A stretch of 16,764 nt of DNA from Gemmatimonadaceae bacterium. Lineage in GTDB: Bacteria > Gemmatimonadota > Gemmatimonadetes > Gemmatimonadales > Gemmatimonadaceae. A model generated the notes under the pieces. The model made no database searches. It was not told where the DNA came from and was given only the letters and a program-made list of their open reading frames with translations. Shown piece after piece: positions 1-8,012 of the stretch. The DNA lies in contig JANXUN010000218.1 of NCBI GenBank assembly GCA_025356185.1, positions 1 through 16,764 of the forward strand, in the 5' to 3' direction. How positions within the stretch are numbered: the first letter of the stretch is position 1; each line of letters opens with the position of its first letter. The position numbers and the translations under genes are program-made.

Positions 1-24
1 GCGAATGCGCCCGCCGACCCCGAA

Positions 25-2586
25 CTACACGCCGATCAGCTCTTCGATCTCCATCGGCGCTGCGCGCCCCCGATCAACAAGCGCGATCTCCAACACTTCG
101 CGCAACGTCTGCACCGGGTGAAAAATGAGCTGCTGACGTACTTCGTCGGGTACATCCTCAAGATCGGCTTCGTTGGCCTTGGGGATGATCACTTCTTTGA
201 TGCCCGCGCGATGTGCGCCAAGCACTTTTTCTTTCACTCCACCAATCGGTAGCACGCGGCCGCGCAGCGTAATCTCACCCGTCATCGAGACGTCGCGACG
301 CACTTTGCGATTGGACATCTCGCTCACCAATGCGAGTGCAATCGCGATGCCAGCGCTCGGTCCGTCTTTCGGAATCGCACCAGCTGGCACGTGAATGTGT
401 GCTTCACTCGCCGACGCAACGCGCTCTGCCGGAATGCCCAGAGACTCCGCGTTGTTCGTTGCGTACGTCAGCGCCGCGCGCGCGCTTTCTTTCATTACAT
501 CACCAAGTTGTCCGGTGAGAATGAGGGAAATCGGACCCACGCGCATCGAGTCATCGTCATCGTGCTTGCGCACGCGTGCACCACCGCGACGAATGCTGGC
601 TTCGACAAACATGATGTCACCGCCCATCGGCGTGTAATACATGCCGGTCGAGATGCCGACTTCGTCGTGCTCGTTCGCACGTTCGGGGTGCACTTTGGGA
701 CGCCCCAACAGTTCACGCACTTCTTCGGCCGTGATGATTTTGTCATCGATCGTTGCCGAATCACCAACCGCAACGCGTCGCGCCACTTTGCGTGCAACCG
801 CACCAAGCTGACGCTCTAACTGACGCACACCGCTTTCGCGCGTGTACTCGCTGATCACTTTCATGACCGCGTCATCGGTGTACACCAAGTTGCGCTGCCC
901 TAATCCCGACTCTTCCAGCTGTCGCGGAATGAGATACTTCTTGGCAATCTCAGACTTTTCCTTTTCCGTGTAACCACTAAAGTCGACGACTTCCATGCGA
1001 TCCAGCAGCGGGCCGGGAATATTCTGAATGAAGTTTGACGTCGCGATGAACAACACTTCGCTCAAGTCAAACGGCACGCCCATATAGTGATCGGTAAACG
1101 AATCGTTCTGCGCGGGATCGAGCACTTCGAGTAGTGCACTCGACGGATCGCCCTGATACGATGTGCCCAACTTGTCGACTTCGTCGAGCAGGAACACGGG
1201 GTTCTTGGTACCGGCTTGCTTCATCCCCTTGATAATCCGACCAGCCATCGCGCCGACGTATGTGCGACGATGTCCACGAATGTCTGCTTCATCGCGCGCG
1301 CCACCGAGTGCGACGCGCACGTACTCGCGTCCCAACGCCCGCGCGACAGACTTCGCGATACTCGTTTTGCCCACGCCCGGCGGTCCGTTAAACAGCAAGA
1401 TCGGACCGCGTGCCATCGCGCGCGCTTTCGCTTCGCGGGTGTCGGTGATTTGACGCTCTTCGTTTCCCGTGCTTCCCGACAAAGGCGCGGCATCGCTCGA
1501 GTCGGCTTTGAGACGCGATGCAGCGAATTCACCGGTCGTCGCAATTTCTTCGGCAACCTGTTGTGCGCGCAGCTGACGCACCGCCAAAAACTCAAGAACG
1601 CGATCCTTCACGTCTTTCAAACCATAGTGATCTTCCTCGAGAATTTCGGCCGCGCGCGTAAGGTCCAAGTGATCGTCTGAGCGTTTGCTCCACGGCAACT
1701 CGGCGATCCACTCGAGATACGTGCGAATGACCTGCGCTTCCATCGACTCGCGACCGGCGCGCTCAAGGCGGCCAATCTCGCGTTCGACTTCGGCACGTGC
1801 TTCTTTGGGCAGATCGAGCTTGGTCAGCTTGTCGCGAAGCTCAGTGATTTCTTTCGATTGATCGTCGTCACCCAGCTCCTTCTGAATCGCTTTGAGCTGC
1901 TCGCGCAAAAACATTTCGCGTTGACGCTCGCCAAGCTCTTCTTGCACTTGTGACTTGATGTCTTCTTGTGCTTCGAGCAGGCCAATTTGACGCTGCACAT
2001 GCACAAGCACGCGCCGCAGACGCTCTTCAACAGATAGCGTCTCCAACAGCCCCTGTTTCTCAGGGACGGTCAGTTCGATATAGCCAGCGACGAGATCGGA
2101 AAAGCGACCAGCGTCGTCGACCGAGTCTAGCACTTGATGCACGACTTCTTCTGGGAGGCCGCGCTTTTCGCCCAACTCGGCGGCGCGTTCCCGCGCTTCT
2201 TTGTGCAGCGCTTCGAACGCAGGGTCTTTGAGATCGAGCGGCAGCATTTCCTCCGCCGGAACAATCACAGCAACCATGTGGCCGTCTTGTTCTTGATACT
2301 GAAGGGCTGTCGCGCGCTGTTCGCCTTGCAACAGCAGCTGCACGCCGCCTAGACCGCGCTGGATCTGGCCGATGCGGGCAATGACGCCCGTATTGAAGAG
2401 AATGTCCGAGGTTGGCTCCTCGGAGTTGTCGCGCTGTGCCACCGCGAAGACCAATCGGTCTCCCTTGACGGCATTTTCGATCGCGCGAAGTGTGCCCGGT
2501 CGCCCGGCCGAGATCGGCGCGGTAATTCCGGGAAACATGACCGTTCCGCGAAGAGGCAGAACGGGAAGAGTCTGACGCTGGCCCAT
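25..2586 (-). CDS. lon: ATP-dependent protease Lon (LonA type)
   Basis: Cytosolic AAA+ serine protease that unfolds and degrades misfolded and regulatory proteins; active as a hexamer. The 853 residues show the full LonA order: N-terminal substrate-binding domain (about 6-200), coiled-coil linker (about 205-285), AAA+ module with Walker A GPPGVGKT (401-408), Walker B FLLDEVDK (465-472) and sensor TSN (516-518), then the protease domain with catalytic Ser744 in PKDGPSAG and Lys787 in GGVKEK. The ATG at 2584-2586 is supported by AGGA nine bases upstream and by the typical Lon opening TLPVLPLRG. LonA proteins are usually about 780-820 residues; the excess lies in two insertions, about 48 residues before Walker A (near 343-393) and about 18 residues in the protease domain (near 666-687, with KHDDDD). 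It is transcribed away from the kinases. Identification is certain; the effect of the insertions is unknown. Confidence 0.98.
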   Translation of the reverse strand: MGQRQTLPVLPLRGTVMFPGITAPISAGRPGTLRAIENAVKGDRLVFAVAQRDNSEEPTSDILFNTGVIARIGQIQRGLGGVQLLLQGEQRATALQYQEQDGHMVAVIVPAEEMLPLDLKDPAFEALHKEARERAAELGEKRGLPEEVVHQVLDSVDDAGRFSDLVAGYIELTVPEKQGLLETLSVEERLRRVLVHVQRQIGLLEAQEDIKSQVQEELGERQREMFLREQLKAIQKELGDDDQSKEITELRDKLTKLDLPKEARAEVEREIGRLERAGRESMEAQVIRTYLEWIAELPWSKRSDDHLDLTRAAEILEEDHYGLKDVKDRVLEFLAVRQLRAQQVAEEIATTGEFAASRLKADSSDAAPLSGSTGNEERQITDTREAKARAMARGPILLFNGPPGVGKTSIAKSVARALGREYVRVALGGARDEADIRGHRRTYVGAMAGRIIKGMKQAGTKNPVFLLDEVDKLGTSYQGDPSSALLEVLDPAQNDSFTDHYMGVPFDLSEVLFIATSNFIQNIPGPLLDRMEVVDFSGYTEKEKSEIAKKYLIPRQLEESGLGQRNLVYTDDAVMKVISEYTRESGVRQLERQLGAVARKVARRVAVGDSATIDDKIITAEEVRELLGRPKVHPERANEHDEVGISTGMYYTPMGGDIMFVEASIRRGGARVRKHDDDDSMRVGPISLILTGQLGDVMKESARAALTYATNNAESLGIPAERVASASEAHIHVPAGAIPKDGPSAGIAIALALVSEMSNRKVRRDVSMTGEITLRGRVLPIGGVKEKVLGAHRAGIKEVIIPKANEADLEDVPDEVRQQLIFHPVQTLREVLEIALVDRGRAAPMEIEELIGV

Positions 2587-2669
2587 GTCGAACGTTCCTG
2601 TGGGAAGGAGTATGGCCCCAGAGAAGTGGCACGTTTCACACCGTTCGGTTTACGCCATCGCGGCAGGGA

Positions 2670-2730
2670 TTGCAACTATTCCCTGACCCGCTGACGCGAG
2701 GACGGTCAACCCACTGCCGGGACGACGGGA
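2670..2730 (+). repeat. 61-bp direct repeat, copy 1
   Basis: Matches 2841-2901 at about 50 of 61 positions without gaps, in the same orientation and 171 bp away. The conserved blocks are TTGCAACT, TTCCCTGACC, GCTGACG and CCACTGCCGG-ACGACGGG. In this copy the block after CTGACG reads CGAGG instead of TAAGG, so it looks like the weaker promoter candidate of the two. Confidence 0.75.
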
Positions 2731-2840
2731 CTAGGTCGACTCGTCGCAGTGTGCCAAAATGAAAACACTCTAAGTGCTATCCCGAGCCACTTCGAGGCAC
2801 TAGTGCTCGCAAGGGGAACAGACCACAAACATGTGTCACC

Positions 2841-2901
2841 TTGCAACTTTTCCCTGACCAGCTGACGTAAGGACACGCAGTCCACTGCCGGAACGACGGG
2901 T
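2841..2901 (+). repeat. 61-bp direct repeat, copy 2, promoter-like
   Basis: Second copy, ending 33 bp before the chosen kinase start. TGCAACTTTTCC followed about 18 bases later by GACGTAA resembles extracytoplasmic-function (ECF) sigma promoters, which often have an AAC-containing -35 and a CGT-type -10 element. The conservation also extends past the expected transcription start (CCACTGCCGGAACGACGGG), so the unit may instead be a promoter plus leader, a regulator-binding array, or a duplicated fragment. The repeat is seen directly; the promoter reading is inference. Confidence 0.7.
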
Positions 2902-2934
2902 CTTCATCCCCGCCGCGGTCACACCGGGTTTGGA

Positions 2935-5166
2935 ATGCTGTCGCCACTTCTACCGATATGCTACACTTCGGGCTCAGGAGTGGACCCCTTCGATCCCCAA
3001 CGAGTGCCCGAGCTAGAAGACCAGTCCTCCGAGGACGCCGAACTCCGTGCGCACGTCGAGCAAGCGCTCGCCGCCACCTATGAGGTGGACCAAGAGATCG
3101 GACGTGGCGGCATGGGGATTGTGTACCGAGCGCGCGACAAGCGCCTCAAGCGTCATGTCGCCATCAAACTGTTACCGCCCGAGCTGTCGTTCCGGCGTGA
3201 CATTCGCACGCGCTTTTTGCGCGAGGCAGAAACAGCCGCGCAACTCAGTCATCCCAACATCGTGCCGATTTATTCGGTCGACGAAGTGGGGAACTTGGTG
3301 TTCTTCGTCATGGCGTGCATTGACGGCGACAACTTGGCCAAGCAGCTGCAAAAGCGCGGGCCGTTGCCAGTCGATGAAACGCGTCGCTGGCTGATCGAAG
3401 TCGGTGACGCACTCGCGTACGCGCATTCGCGCGGTGTCATTCACCGCGACATCAAGCCCGACAACATTCTCGTTGACGCCATCGACGGTCGTGCCCTCGT
3501 TACCGACTTCGGCATCGCGCGCGCGGCGACCGATAGTGGTGATACACCGCGATTGACCGCAACGGGCATGGCCATCGGAACCCCTGCCTACATGTCGCCC
3601 GAGCAAGCGTCGGGCGATCGCGATCTCGACGCGCGTAGCGATCTGTATTCGCTTGGCATCGTGGCGTATCAGATGCTTGTCGGTGAGCCGCCGTTTATTG
3701 GCAACACCACGCCCGCGCTGCTCGTAAAGCATCTCGCGGAAATGCCAGTGCCGGTGAACCAACGACGCATGGACGTGCCGCCTGATTTGGCGCGCATTGT
3801 TATGCGCTTGCTTGAGAAAAACCCGGATCAACGCTTTCAGTCTGCGGGTGAGATGGTGCAGGCGATGCGCAGCGGTGTCGTGCCCAACACGCCGATGCCG
3901 GTGAACACCGGATCCAACTCCGCACCGTTAATGTTTTCCGGCGCGCCAATTGGCGGCATGCGATTGGATGGTTCGCCTGCATCGACGTCGGGCAACCGCG
4001 GTTATGTGGCACCGGCGTACAACTCGCGCACCGGCATTGCTCCCCTCATCCCGAATGTGCCGCCGCCAGTGAGTGGTATGCGGCCGTTAGCGAGCGACCC
4101 ACACGGATACTCGACGACGCTCGAAGAGCGCGACCGTTGGGATCAACCGCAAGTGCGCAAGTTTCGTCGCACGTTAGCACCTTATGTGTTCGTGAACGGT
4201 GCGTTGCTCGTCGTGAATTTGTTTGGCGGTCACGTATCCATCGGCATCACGGCGATCTGGACGGTGTTCGTTGCTTGGCGTTATGCCAAGTTGTGGAGCG
4301 ATGGATACGACTGGCATGACGTGCTGCGCCAACCGAAAGATCGGATGTTTGGCGAAGTCATTTCCGACTTGGTCGACTCGGTGCACTCAACGTTTAGTCG
4401 AACGAAGCGCGAGGAATTGCGCGCGCAGGGACGACTGCACAACAATGCGATTCGTGGCGCGCTCGCGCCGCTCGGTCCCACGCCCACTGACGGATCCCCG
4501 GCCGCTGCCAAGCGCAACTTGTCGATCGGGATGATTGGCAAGCTTGGCAAAGGTCACGTGAGTACTGCCAGGGGGCCGCAGCCGCTGGCACCGGCGCGCT
4601 TAGAAGATCTTGGTCCCTACGCCGATGTCGTGCGTCGCGTGCGCCAAGATCGCGAAGAAGTCGCACGCTTACTCGGAACGATTCCCCCAGCAGAACGCGG
4701 TAACATTCCTGACGTCGCGGGCACCGCCATCGAGCTCGTGAATCGTGTGGAGTTGATGGCCATGGAACTCGCGCAATCGGCAAGCGCGAATGGCGCACAC
4801 AACGCCTCGGCGATCGACAAGGAAATTGCATCACTCGAAGCCGACGCGAACCCGCTCGACACCTCCAAGAGCGAAGGACGCGTGCGTCGACTGGCGCAGC
4901 TGCGTCGCGATCGTCGCGCCGTCATGGACGTGGATCGCAAACGCGAAACACGCGAAGCGCAAATTGAGAGTTGCCGCATTGCGCTTGAAAACATGCGCCT
5001 CGATCTCGTGCGGTTGCGCACGGGAAACAGTTCGGTGCAGAGCGTGACGCAAATCGCCGAGCAGGCCATGGCCCTGGCGCGCGACGTTGACATCGCGGTT
5101 GGCGCAGCAGGTGAAGTACGTGACGCAACGCGTGCGCGTTCCGCGTCACCCGCGTCACCCGCGTAA
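2935..5166 (+). CDS. Membrane Hanks-type Ser/Thr protein kinase, 2 TM segments (kinase 1)
   Basis: Phosphorylates Ser/Thr of unknown targets. Of 743 residues, about 50-312 form a PknB-like kinase domain with all key residues: glycine loop GRGGMG (56-61), ATP-binding Lys78 in VAIK, HRDIKPDN (170-177), DFG (191-193) and SPE in place of APE (221-223). A Pro/Gly/Ser-rich linker (about 315-395) leads to two closely spaced hydrophobic segments (about 414-430 and 434-450, followed by WRYAKLW), similar in layout to 2TM-type domains. The remaining 290 residues are charged and probably helical, ending in a module shared with the next gene. No PASTA or other extracellular sensor domain is present, so both ends are probably cytoplasmic. 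The start at 2935 lacks a clear ribosome site; GTG 2980 is an alternative, and the kinase domain is unaffected. Kinase 2 begins 18 bp downstream, almost certainly in the same operon. Confidence 0.93.
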   Translation: MLSPLLPICYTSGSGVDPFDPQRVPELEDQSSEDAELRAHVEQALAATYEVDQEIGRGGMGIVYRARDKRLKRHVAIKLLPPELSFRRDIRTRFLREAETAAQLSHPNIVPIYSVDEVGNLVFFVMACIDGDNLAKQLQKRGPLPVDETRRWLIEVGDALAYAHSRGVIHRDIKPDNILVDAIDGRALVTDFGIARAATDSGDTPRLTATGMAIGTPAYMSPEQASGDRDLDARSDLYSLGIVAYQMLVGEPPFIGNTTPALLVKHLAEMPVPVNQRRMDVPPDLARIVMRLLEKNPDQRFQSAGEMVQAMRSGVVPNTPMPVNTGSNSAPLMFSGAPIGGMRLDGSPASTSGNRGYVAPAYNSRTGIAPLIPNVPPPVSGMRPLASDPHGYSTTLEERDRWDQPQVRKFRRTLAPYVFVNGALLVVNLFGGHVSIGITAIWTVFVAWRYAKLWSDGYDWHDVLRQPKDRMFGEVISDLVDSVHSTFSRTKREELRAQGRLHNNAIRGALAPLGPTPTDGSPAAAKRNLSIGMIGKLGKGHVSTARGPQPLAPARLEDLGPYADVVRRVRQDREEVARLLGTIPPAERGNIPDVAGTAIELVNRVELMAMELAQSASANGAHNASAIDKEIASLEADANPLDTSKSEGRVRRLAQLRRDRRAVMDVDRKRETREAQIESCRIALENMRLDLVRLRTGNSSVQSVTQIAEQAMALARDVDIAVGAAGEVRDATRARSASPASPA

Positions 5167-5184
5167 TTCGACGATGCGGCACGC

Positions 5185-7584
5185 ATGACTGAAGCCGCGC
5201 GCGCGGCCGCCAACGCTGCCGATGCAAATCTCTTGCGCGATCGGGTCACCGCCGCATTCGGCGATCACTATCTCATTGGACATGAGTTAGGCCGCGGCGG
5301 CATGGCCGTGGTGTACGCAGCCGAAGACGTCAAGCTGCAGCGTCAGGTTGCGCTCAAAGTGCTGCCGCCAGATCTCGCGTTTCGCTCGGACGTGCGCGAA
5401 CGATTTGTGCGCGAAGCGCAGACCGCCGCACGACTCAATCATCCTCATATCGTGCCGATTTTTGCCGTGCACGAACAGGCGGGGATGGTGTGCTTCGCCA
5501 TGGGATTGGTCACTGGCGAAAGTGTCGCAGCGCACATTCTGCGCGATTCACGACCGTCGTTTGAGTTCGTCGCGTCAATTCTCGAGCAAACCGCCGATGC
5601 GCTCGCATACGCGCATGCAGCGGGCGTCGTACATCGCGATGTGAAGCCCGACAACATTTTGTTGGACAAAGACTCGTCGCGCGCGATGGTCACGGATTTT
5701 GGCATCGCGCGCGCAGCCGAAAGCGGCTCACGACTTACACAAACGGGCATCGCCGTCGGGACGCCTGCGTTCATGAGCCCCGAGCAAGCGACAGGTGACA
5801 AAGACATCGACGGCCGGAGCGACCTGTATTCTCTCGGCGTCGTGGGCTATCTCATGCTTGCCGGGCGGTTACCGTTTGAAGCGACGACGACGCCCGCGAT
5901 GCTGGTAAAGCACCTCAGTGAAACACCGCCGCCGATTTTTCATTTCCGCCCAGATGCGCCCGCGTCACTTGTGGGGATTCTGGAAAAGTGTTTGGCAAAG
6001 CGGCCGAGTGATCGCTGGGACAGTGCGATGCAAATGCGTGACGCACTACGACGTGCGCAACGCGATGGCTCGTTGCGCGTACGCGGCGACAGCGCGTCGA
6101 ACGGCTATGACTCCAATCGTTATCCGGCTGTTGGATATCCGCCAGCCGCGTCGGCGCAGCAGTATGCGAACCCTCAGCGCGATCGCGTTGCGAGTGAGTA
6201 CGCCGAGAAGGCCGGTCATCGATCAGAAGATTGGGCGCCTCGTTCGCTGGTTGATGACGGGCAGCAAGCGCGCGGCTTTCCTGCGCGGATCGCGTCGCTG
6301 CAAGTCCCCAATTTTCCACCGCCGGCAGCAAACGCGTCGCGCGACGAGTTGCGCGAGTGGCGTCGTGCGCGGCGCGAAGCGTTTCGTGACTATCGACAAG
6401 AAGTCAAAGAACAACGCCGCGACACGCGTGACCTCTGGCGCGAAAATGTTGAGTATGGCGCGCAGCGATGGGCCGGCGACGCGTTCCCCGCGCGCAGCGA
6501 CGAAGAACTGATCAGCCGATTCAAGTCGCAATTGATTTGGACCGGCGCCATGATTGGATTTCTCGCCGCGATCAACGTCGCGACCAGTCGTCAATTTCCG
6601 TGGGCGATCTTCCCCGCATTTGGAATGACGATGGGCGTGCTGGGTCGCTACAGCAAACTGCGAGGCCGCGGTATTCGCTGGAGTCAGATTTGGGGTGATC
6701 ACGCCAACGCGATTCGTGACGCCGACGAAGCAAACTTGCCGAGAGCTACCCGTATCTCACGCACGGTGAACGCGTTCAAGCGACACGCGAAGTGGCTGGT
6801 TGCGAGCGTGTTGGGAGCCGGTGCGTCGTTCGCGATTGGCGCAGCGTTGCACGCCAACCCCATGATCATTCCGTTCGTAGGCGGCCTGCTTGCGACCGTT
6901 GCAAGCTCGCAGATGCTGCTCACGGACTATCTGCGGCTGCGACGTTTTGGCGTGACGCTTGGCGGCGTGATCAATGGTGGTTGGGAAGACGTGGTGATGC
7001 GCGCCGATGATCGTCCGCACGCGGTTAAAGTCAATGAAGAGCTGCGACGGATTGCGGGTCCGAACGTCCTTGAATCGGCATTGGGCGACACGGTGCGCGG
7101 CGCGGTCGACGATCGCATGGCGATCAAAGATGTGTCGATGCGATTAACCGACGCCGACAAGATGTTGGTGCCCGATGTTGAGCCGACGGCCGAAGCGCTG
7201 TTGGAGCAGATTGGTGCGCTCGCCAGCGCGTTGGAGCGCCTGCATCACGACATGCCTGGTGGTGAAATCAGTCAACTCGATCTTCGCATCAAAGCCGCGC
7301 AAGCAGAATCGCCCGACGCGCCCGATCACGAGCGCCGGCTCTCACTGCTCCTCCGTCAACGCAGTTCGATGCTCGAGTTGATCGACAAACGCGACGCGAT
7401 GAAACGTCAGTTTGAACGCGCCGCGATGGAGTTACACGCGCTGCGCCTTGACATGGTGAAGCTGCGTACACTTGGCGTTGGTGCTGCAATCGGTGATGTG
7501 ACCAACGCGACACAGGAAGCGCGCGCGCTGTCTGTTGATATCGGTCGCGCACTTGAAGCGGCGGCCGAAGTGCGCAAGTTGTAA
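5185..7584 (+). CDS. Membrane Hanks-type Ser/Thr protein kinase, 4 TM segments (kinase 2)
   Basis: Paralogue of the preceding kinase and probably co-transcribed with it. Of 799 residues, about 29-290 are the kinase domain: GRGGMA (36-41), Lys58 in VALK, HRDVKPDN (150-157), DFG (171-173) and SPE (198-200), so it should be active. A disordered Tyr/Pro/Ala-rich linker (about 300-385) precedes a very basic, Arg-rich helix (about 387-420). Two hydrophobic pairs follow (about 449-468 with 472-490, and 537-556 with 559-580), giving four membrane segments where kinase 1 has two. The last 130 residues are helical and align with the kinase 1 C-terminus (LRLDMVKLRT here, MRLDLVRLRT there). There is no extracellular sensor domain. 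The ATG at 5185 has no obvious Shine-Dalgarno, so translation may be coupled to kinase 1. The stop lies 10 bp from the convergent TPR gene. Confidence 0.93.
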   Translation: MTEAARAAANAADANLLRDRVTAAFGDHYLIGHELGRGGMAVVYAAEDVKLQRQVALKVLPPDLAFRSDVRERFVREAQTAARLNHPHIVPIFAVHEQAGMVCFAMGLVTGESVAAHILRDSRPSFEFVASILEQTADALAYAHAAGVVHRDVKPDNILLDKDSSRAMVTDFGIARAAESGSRLTQTGIAVGTPAFMSPEQATGDKDIDGRSDLYSLGVVGYLMLAGRLPFEATTTPAMLVKHLSETPPPIFHFRPDAPASLVGILEKCLAKRPSDRWDSAMQMRDALRRAQRDGSLRVRGDSASNGYDSNRYPAVGYPPAASAQQYANPQRDRVASEYAEKAGHRSEDWAPRSLVDDGQQARGFPARIASLQVPNFPPPAANASRDELREWRRARREAFRDYRQEVKEQRRDTRDLWRENVEYGAQRWAGDAFPARSDEELISRFKSQLIWTGAMIGFLAAINVATSRQFPWAIFPAFGMTMGVLGRYSKLRGRGIRWSQIWGDHANAIRDADEANLPRATRISRTVNAFKRHAKWLVASVLGAGASFAIGAALHANPMIIPFVGGLLATVASSQMLLTDYLRLRRFGVTLGGVINGGWEDVVMRADDRPHAVKVNEELRRIAGPNVLESALGDTVRGAVDDRMAIKDVSMRLTDADKMLVPDVEPTAEALLEQIGALASALERLHHDMPGGEISQLDLRIKAAQAESPDAPDHERRLSLLLRQRSSMLELIDKRDAMKRQFERAAMELHALRLDMVKLRTLGVGAAIGDVTNATQEARALSVDIGRALEAAAEVRKL

Positions 7585-7594
7585 TCCGATCGCG

Positions 7595-7903
7595 CTACTC
7601 CCAGTCTTCGAGTCGCGATTCGAACTCGGCGACCATCGAGCCGTGCCCAAATTTGCGCGACGCTTCGATGCCCTTTGTTGCCGCGTCACGCGCGGCCGGC
7701 GCGCGGCCAAGCGCATACAGCACGTCGGCGTACCGCAGCCACCCGTTGCCTTCGTCGTCGTAGCTGCCCAAATACACGCCGAGCTCGGTCTCGGCCTCTT
7801 CAAGCAGATTGGCTTTCAGTAATTCATTTGCGAGGCCGAAACGCGCCAACGCATTGCTGGGCTGCGCAGCCACCATGGCGCGCATGGCATCGAGGCGGGG
7901 CAA
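7595..7903 (-). CDS. Small tetratricopeptide-repeat protein
   Basis: A 102-residue, mostly helical protein with about two TPR-like units (for example ALARFGLANELLKANLLEEAETEL and WLRYADVLYALGRAPAARDAATKGIE). TPR proteins act as protein-protein interaction scaffolds; the partner is unknown. There is no signal peptide, so it is probably cytosolic. The start is uncertain: TTG 7903 keeps the PRLDAMRAM stretch that looks like the first helix seen in similar short TPR proteins, while ATG 7885 (96 aa) and ATG 7876 (93 aa) are alternatives. None has a Shine-Dalgarno, because the bases just upstream are the GTCTCCC repeat array read on this strand. It lies 107 bp downstream of the hydrolase in the same direction and may be co-transcribed with it through the array. 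Confidence 0.78.
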   Translation of the reverse strand: MPRLDAMRAMVAAQPSNALARFGLANELLKANLLEEAETELGVYLGSYDDEGNGWLRYADVLYALGRAPAARDAATKGIEASRKFGHGSMVAEFESRLEDWE

Positions 7904-7904
7904 G

Positions 7905-7967
7905 GGGAGACGGGAGACGGGAGACGGGAGACGGGAGACGGGAGACGGGAGACGGGAGACGGGAGAC
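7905..7967 (+). repeat. Perfect heptanucleotide tandem array, (GGGAGAC)x9
   Basis: Nine exact, uninterrupted copies of GGGAGAC (63 bp), beginning two bases upstream of the TTG start of the TPR gene. Perfect identity suggests recent expansion by slippage, so copy number probably varies between strains. Each unit contributes one G3 run with a 4-base spacer, so the plus strand satisfies the G-quadruplex pattern several times over. A related degenerate array lies at 12612-12695. Confidence 0.98.
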
Positions 7968-7969
7968 TA

Positions 7970-8012
7970 AAAAATACACAATGCGACGTGATCGCAAAAC
8001 GGCGATGCCGTT
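7970..8012 (-). terminator. Candidate terminator after the alpha/beta hydrolase gene
   Basis: Read on the minus strand, AACGGC-ATC-GCCGTT followed by TTGC forms a 6-bp hairpin overlapping the hydrolase stop codon. A second weak hairpin (TGCGA-TCACG-TCGCA) follows, and 6 bases later a run of T. Either could terminate or attenuate transcription before the repeat array and TPR gene. Both stems are short, so confidence is moderate. Confidence 0.45.

Larger units (their letters stand above)
2587..2934. promoter_or_regulatory. lon / kinase divergent intergenic region
   Basis: This 348-bp spacer must hold the promoters for lon (leftward) and the kinase pair (rightward). It contains two copies of a 61-bp direct repeat (2670-2730 and 2841-2901) and a perfect 10-bp palindrome GCACTAGTGC at 2797-2806 between them, which could be an operator. 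On the minus strand TTGCAA followed 17 bases later by TAAACC (near 2651-2675) is a weak sigma-70-like candidate for lon. No RNA gene or convincing small ORF is seen. Confidence 0.5.

Noticed and set aside
2060..2632. Large antisense ORFs inside lon, the kinases and the hydrolase
   Set aside because: They are frame shadows typical of G+C-rich genes: Arg/Ala-rich, no motifs, fully overlapped by strongly supported genes.
2761..2809. CIRCE-like heat-shock operator between lon and kinase 1
   Set aside because: AAGTGCTAT and GCACTAGTGC recall CIRCE half-sites, but the TTAGCACTC-N9-GAGTGCTAA arrangement is absent; only a 10-bp palindrome is present.
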